Origin: Burkholderiales bacterium UBA2463
GTDB lineage: Bacteria > Pseudomonadota > Gammaproteobacteria > Burkholderiales > Burkholderiaceae_A
Length of the DNA: 64,000 bases
NCBI GenBank assembly: GCA_002342295.1
Contig: DDPR01000006.1
Span: forward strand, 172,518 to 236,517
Reading direction: 5' to 3'
Positions 60,003 through 64,000 of this stretch are shown here, piece by piece. The notes beneath the pieces were generated by a model that did not search any database, was not told where the DNA came from, and worked only from the letters and a program-made list of their open reading frames with translations. Both the position numbers and the translations under genes were made by a program. The number at the start of each line of letters is the position of its first letter. The first letter of the stretch is position 1.

Positions 60003-60986
60003 TCACTCAGCCTTCACATTGAGTTCTTTGACCAGGCGGGCGTATTTATCGAGCTCGGTCTTGAGGAACTGCTGGAAGGCCTCGGGGGTCGTGGGGCCGC
60101 CAGTCTGAAGGCCCTGCGCATCGAGTGTTGCGCGAATCTTGGGATCGGCCATAGCCGCCTTCACCGCCGCGTCAATCTTTTTCACCACATCGGGCGACAT
60201 GCCCTTGGGGCCCATGACCGAGTACCAATTGGTTACATCAAAGCCTTTAATACCTACCTCATCGAATGTCGGCACGCCAGGAAGGATCTCGAGCCGCTTG
60301 GGTGTGGAGATGGCCAGCGGCGTAAGTTTCCCGCCGCGAATATGCTCGAGCACTGGGGGAAGCGTGTCGAAGTTCATATTGATCTGACCTGCAATCAAGT
60401 CAACGATCGCCTGGCCACTCCCCTTGTAGGGGATGTGCTCCATCTTCACACTCGAGATCTTCGAAAAGAGTGCCCCGGCTAGGTGCTGCGTAGATCCGAT
60501 TCCGGAGGACCCATAGGTGAGCTGACCCGGCTTGCTCTTGGCCAAGGCAATCAACTCCGGAACGTTTCGAGCAGGTACGCTGGGGTGAAGCACGAGCACG
60601 TTGGGCACGTAGCCCACATAGGTAATCGTGGAGAAATCGGTTGCAGGGTTGTAGGGCACCTTGGGTAAAACAAAGGGCGAAATCGCATTGGAGTTGGAGT
60701 GCCCCATCAGCAGGATGTAGCCATCCGCCGGGGACTTCGCAACCATATCTGCTGCCAAGGTTCCCGCTGCACCCGACTTATTCTCGACCAGCACCGGCTG
60801 ACCGAGAATCTCGGAGATTTTCGGTGCGAGTGCGCGCGCAACGATGTCGGTCCCCCCGCCCGGCGCGAAGCCCACCACAAGGCGAATGGGCTTGGTCGGA
60901 AAGGGCTGGGCTAAAGCCACAGGTGCCGCAAGCGAGAGCGCGCACAACGTTGCGCTGGCCAGAAAAAGTCTGCGTCGAATGCTCAT
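60003..60986 (-). CDS. TctC/Bug-family periplasmic solute-binding receptor
   Basis: A 327-residue exported receptor. Signal SIRRRLFLASATLCALSLA with cleavage near VALAQPF; then PIRLVVGFAPGGGTDIVAR, VENKSGAAGTLAADMVA, SPADGYILLMGHS and MEHIPYKGSGQAIVDL. The sequence SIRRRLF has paired arginines, so Tat export is not excluded. It precedes the CoA-transferase by seven bases. It is the fourth TctC in the window and has no TctAB nearby. Confidence 0.9.
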   Translation of the reverse strand: MSIRRRLFLASATLCALSLAAPVALAQPFPTKPIRLVVGFAPGGGTDIVARALAPKISEILGQPVLVENKSGAAGTLAADMVAKSPADGYILLMGHSNSNAISPFVLPKVPYNPATDFSTITYVGYVPNVLVLHPSVPARNVPELIALAKSKPGQLTYGSSGIGSTQHLAGALFSKISSVKMEHIPYKGSGQAIVDLIAGQINMNFDTLPPVLEHIRGGKLTPLAISTPKRLEILPGVPTFDEVGIKGFDVTNWYSVMGPKGMSPDVVKKIDAAVKAAMADPKIRATLDAQGLQTGGPTTPEAFQQFLKTELDKYARLVKELNVKAE

Positions 60987-61012
60987 GTTGTCTCCTTTTT
61001 GAGTAACGTGCT

Positions 61013-64000
61013 TTACAAGTGAATATCAAGTACGCGGGCCAGGTGCAAGGCCTCGCGCCTGGCACCGTCCCTCATCTGATGACGGCAACTCGAGCCATCG
61101 GCTACCACGATGGCATCGGGCGCCTTGCGCAGCGCGGGTAACAAGGCAAGCTCGGCCATCTGCATGGATGCCTCATGGTGCTCAGCCTCGTAGCCAAAAC
61201 TTCCGGCCATTCCGCAGCAAGATGTTTCAATGAGATTCGTCTGAGCGCCGGGAATCATCTTCAAGAGAGTGAGCATGGGGTTCACCACATCGAAGGCCTT
61301 TTGGTGACAATGTCCGTGAACCAAGATGGGCTGTTTGGCCTCCCGAAAGACGGGCTGGAATCGGCCCGCCTGCGCCTCAGCGACCAAAAACTCCTCAAAG
61401 GTTTTTCCCGTCGCTGCAAGCGACACGGCATCCTGCCCCAGGCGCATCGCCTGAAACTCGTCACGAAGACTCAGCAGGCACGAGGGCTCAAGTCCGACAA
61501 TCGGAATGCCCCTCTTCACAAAGGGCGTGAGCGCGTCCAGGAGTTCACGGGCGGTCTGCCTGGCCTTGTCCACCATTCCGGTTGCCAGGAAGGTTCTGCC
61601 GCAACAGAGGTGGCCCTTGCGCTTACGCGGAATGTGAACCGAGTAGCCCGCAGTCTCAAGAAGCCGAAGGGCCGCGCGCACGTTCTCCGTTTCATAGAAC
61701 CCATTGAAGGTGTCAACCCACAGCACCACGGGTTTTTTGGCTGAGAAAAGATCAGCCTCACTCACACCCTCGCACTGACGCCAGGCCGTGTCGCGCCGCC
61801 AATGTGGGAGTTCACGACGCGCAGCAAAGCCGGCAAGGCTCTGCATCAGGGAAGCCAAAAACGGCAGTCGATTTCTCAGATTGAGCACGGCGCCCAAGAG
61901 GGGGATGGCCGACACCCAGTGTCCATAGATGGGGAGCCAGGCGATGAGTTGATCCCGAAGCGAGTGGCCATGAACTCGGCGGTGATGCGCGGTGGCCTCG
62001 ATCTTCATCTTGGCCATATCAACGCCCGTGGGACATTCACGGCGACACCCCTTACAACTCACGCAGAGATCGAGTGCCTCCTTCACCGCCTGAGATGCCA
62101 CGCCGGAGTGATCGGGTCCCAACTGTCCAGAGAGCGCGAGCCGCAGGGTGTTGGCCCGCCCCCGCGTGAGGTGCTTTTCGTCTCGAGAGATTCGATAGCT
62201 TGGGCACATAGTGCCCGCATCGAACTTACGACAGTGGCCATTGTTGTTACACATCTCAACGGCCTTCGCAAAACCTTGCGCCGGATCACCGCCTGTTCCG
62301 GGGGCTGAGGTCTGCTCCGTAACCGGGTCGTTCTGTACATCCCAGGAGGACCAGTCGAGGACGGTCTGAATGGGGATGACCCGATAGGTCGGCGCAAACC
62401 GAAAGAGGCCTGCGTCATCCATCTTGGGAGGGTTCACGATCTTGCCGGGATTGAAGAGGTTGTGCGGGTCAAAGGCCGCCTTCATCTCCGAAAACGCCTG
62501 CGTCAGCTTCGAACCAAACTGCCAAGAGATCCACTCTCCTCTGCAGATGCCATCTCCGTGCTCACCGCTAAACGCACCCTTGTACTCACGAACAAACTCC
62601 GCTGCCTCCTGAGCCATCGCCCGCATCTTCTGGGCCCCATCGCGGCGCATGTCGAGAATGGGACGCACATGTAGCGTCCCGACAGAGGCATGCGCATACC
62701 AGGTTCCTCGGGAGCCATGACGCGCAAAGACTTCTGAGAGCCGCTGGGTGTAGTCAGCCAGATGCTCAAGCGGCACTGCACAGTCCTCAATAAAGCTCAC
62801 GGGCTTTCCGTCGCCCTTGAGGCTCATCATGATGTTCAGGCCCGCCTTTCTCACCTCCCAGAGATTCTTCTGAGCACCCGCATCCAGCAGAGTCACAACA
62901 GAATCAGGGTGTCCCAGATCGGCCATCAACACCCCAAGATCTCTCACCTTTTTCTCGAGAGGCGCCCTCTCCTCGCCCGAGAATTCCACCAGCAGAATGG
63001 CCTCGGGCGTCTTGCCGTCAACGTCGATGAGCGCGGTCTCAATGACCGGCCGAAAGGCCGGGTTGCTCCGAGACAGGTCGATCATGGTTCGATCGACCAG
63101 CTCCACGGCAGTGGGGGCAAGCTTCACGATGTGCTGAGCGCTCTGCATGGCCTCATAAAAACTAGCGAAATTCACCACGCCCAGGGTCTTGTGACTGGGC
63201 AGAGGTGAGAGCGCCAGTCGGAGCCGCTTGAAGTAGGCCAGACTTCCCTCGCTTCCAACCAAGAGATGCGAAAGATTCACCGAGCCATCGGGGGTGTAAG
63301 GCCGCTCGCTCTGGTTGTGAAATATGTCGAGGTTGTAACCGCCCACACGGCGCATGACCTTTGGCCAATGGGCCTCCATCTCCGGGTCCAGGCGCCGAGC
63401 AAGCCCCTCTAAAAAGTCCGCCAACTGCTTTGCCCGACCCTGCGCCGAGCTCATCAGACCAAAGGAGGCAAGGTCTCCGTCGGCGAGCCAGGCATCAATC
63501 TCCAAAACGTTATGCACCATGTTCCCGTAGGCAAGAGATCGACTGCCACAAGAGTTGTTTCCGGCCATTCCGCCAATTGTGGCCTGCGCGGCCGTGGAAA
63601 CATCGACTGGAAACCAGACGCCATGCTGTCGAAGCGCTGCGTTAAGGTGATCAAGCACCATGCCCGGCTGAACATCCACATAGCCTGCCTCTAGGTTGAA
63701 TTCCTCCAAGGCTCGCAGGTGCTTGGTGTTGTCAATGACCAAGGCCTCGCCCGTGGTCTGACCACACTGGCTGGTCCCTCCGCCGCGAGCAAGAATAGGG
63801 ATCTCCAACTCCGATGCAATCTCAATGGCAGCCACAACATCCTCAGAGTGCTTGGGCACCAGGACGGCAATTGGCATGGCCTGATAGATCGACGCATCGG
63901 TGGCGTATCGACCTCGGCTCGCTGCATCCGAATAGACCTCCCCGCTGGTGTAGCGAGAGAGCCGCTCAGCGAGGAGGGGGGTGCGGGTGGCGGGGGGACG
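61013..64000 (-). CDS. YdiJ-like FAD-linked dehydrogenase with Fe-S domains (start outside window)
   Basis: At least 995 residues; the frame is open to the window end, so the true start lies beyond it. The N-terminal FAD-binding part includes SRGRYATDASIYQAMPIAVL, ILARGGGTSQCGQTTGEALV and MAGNNSCGSRSLAYG. A C-terminal Fe-S part has CNNNGHCRKFDAGTMCPSYR and CVSCKGCRRECPTG, then two CCG-type blocks (CCGRTFLATG, ETSCCGMAGSFGYE). This order fits YdiJ, D-2-hydroxyglutarate dehydrogenase, or a related D-2-hydroxyacid dehydrogenase; the acceptor is likely the quinone pool. It precedes the TctC gene by 26 bases, in line with use of an imported hydroxyacid. ATG at 63877 is only an internal Met. Confidence 0.9.
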   Translation of the reverse strand, partial: RPPATRTPLLAERLSRYTSGEVYSDAASRGRYATDASIYQAMPIAVLVPKHSEDVVAAIEIASELEIPILARGGGTSQCGQTTGEALVIDNTKHLRALEEFNLEAGYVDVQPGMVLDHLNAALRQHGVWFPVDVSTAAQATIGGMAGNNSCGSRSLAYGNMVHNVLEIDAWLADGDLASFGLMSSAQGRAKQLADFLEGLARRLDPEMEAHWPKVMRRVGGYNLDIFHNQSERPYTPDGSVNLSHLLVGSEGSLAYFKRLRLALSPLPSHKTLGVVNFASFYEAMQSAQHIVKLAPTAVELVDRTMIDLSRSNPAFRPVIETALIDVDGKTPEAILLVEFSGEERAPLEKKVRDLGVLMADLGHPDSVVTLLDAGAQKNLWEVRKAGLNIMMSLKGDGKPVSFIEDCAVPLEHLADYTQRLSEVFARHGSRGTWYAHASVGTLHVRPILDMRRDGAQKMRAMAQEAAEFVREYKGAFSGEHGDGICRGEWISWQFGSKLTQAFSEMKAAFDPHNLFNPGKIVNPPKMDDAGLFRFAPTYRVIPIQTVLDWSSWDVQNDPVTEQTSAPGTGGDPAQGFAKAVEMCNNNGHCRKFDAGTMCPSYRISRDEKHLTRGRANTLRLALSGQLGPDHSGVASQAVKEALDLCVSCKGCRRECPTGVDMAKMKIEATAHHRRVHGHSLRDQLIAWLPIYGHWVSAIPLLGAVLNLRNRLPFLASLMQSLAGFAARRELPHWRRDTAWRQCEGVSEADLFSAKKPVVLWVDTFNGFYETENVRAALRLLETAGYSVHIPRKRKGHLCCGRTFLATGMVDKARQTARELLDALTPFVKRGIPIVGLEPSCLLSLRDEFQAMRLGQDAVSLAATGKTFEEFLVAEAQAGRFQPVFREAKQPILVHGHCHQKAFDVVNPMLTLLKMIPGAQTNLIETSCCGMAGSFGYEAEHHEASMQMAELALLPALRKAPDAIVVADGSSCRHQMRDGARREALHLARVLDIHL

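Noticed and set aside
1..64000. CRISPR arrays, insertion sequences, prophage genes, rRNA
   Set aside because: None was seen by eye: no regular spaced repeats, transposase motifs, integrase or rRNA blocks.

Overview
The window looks like a compact chromosome segment of a betaproteobacterium, most likely Burkholderiales. The signs are the repeated orphan TctC/Bug-type solute receptors, the lptD-surA-rsmA block divergent from amgK-murU, dusB-fis-purH-ruvCAB leading into tolQRAB-pal-cpoB, and radC-rpmB-rpmG next to fkpB-ispH. Genes are packed tightly: same-strand neighbours are often joined by ATGA, GTGA or TGATG overlaps, and most convergent pairs abut or overlap with no room for a terminator. 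No intergenic stretch exceeds 300 bases. I saw no transposase, phage gene, rRNA or CRISPR array.

1-16.1 kb: the 5' part of recG, with ridA and a membrane flavin/ferric-type reductase upstream in the same operon (minus strand). A catabolic island follows: a CoA-acylating semialdehyde dehydrogenase, three TctC receptors, two enolase-superfamily enzymes, a hydroxyacyl-CoA-type dehydrogenase, an SMP-30 lactonase, a GntR/HutC regulator, an Ldh2-type dehydrogenase, an ICL/PEP-mutase lyase, a fumarylacetoacetase-like protein with a Tat-type leader, and an exported serine hydrolase. A pair of matching sites between the divergent dehydrogenase and lactonase genes is a good candidate operator for the GntR protein. 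The island reads as uptake and breakdown of a sugar acid or similar hydroxy/dicarboxylic acid; the substrate is not evident.

16.1-24.5 kb: a VapBC-type toxin-antitoxin pair with tandem repeats at its promoter, tRNA-Thr(CGT), ispH-fkpB, radC, rpmB-rpmG, msrA and a hydroxypyruvate-isomerase-like gene. Next comes a sulfur operon: exported rhodanese, YeeE/TsuA-type permease lacking one conserved cysteine, a 50-residue membrane peptide ending in a cysteine tail, and a periplasmic binding protein.

24.5-35.4 kb: a twelve-gene Tad/Flp pilus island on the minus strand. It has a major Flp pilin, a second Flp-like prepilin of only 52 residues, CpaB, RcpA secretin, a TadA ATPase fused to an FHA domain, TadB, TadC, two TadE-like proteins, a TadG-like protein, a DUF192-like protein and one unrecognised exported protein. 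TadZ, the prepilin peptidase, RcpB and TadD are not in the window. Beside it lies an orphan GDP-mannose 4,6-dehydratase whose reading frame has no ATG and appears to begin at ATT.

35.4-54.1 kb: housekeeping envelope and DNA-repair genes: rsmA, surA, lptD (minus); amgK, murU, pepP, dusB, fis, purH, ruvC, ruvA, ruvB, tolQ, tolR, tolA, tolB, pal, cpoB (plus), then a second YeeE-type permease overlapping cpoB, and tRNA-Lys(TTT) behind a clear promoter.

54.1-64 kb: an amidase, an uncharacterised HD-domain protein, a DUF2878 membrane protein with an exported histidine phosphatase, and a minus-strand group of enoyl-CoA hydratase, class III CoA-transferase, TctC receptor and a YdiJ-like FAD/Fe-S dehydrogenase that runs off the window end. 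No searches were run. Functions rest on motifs read by eye; start sites rest on ribosome-binding sites and overlaps.
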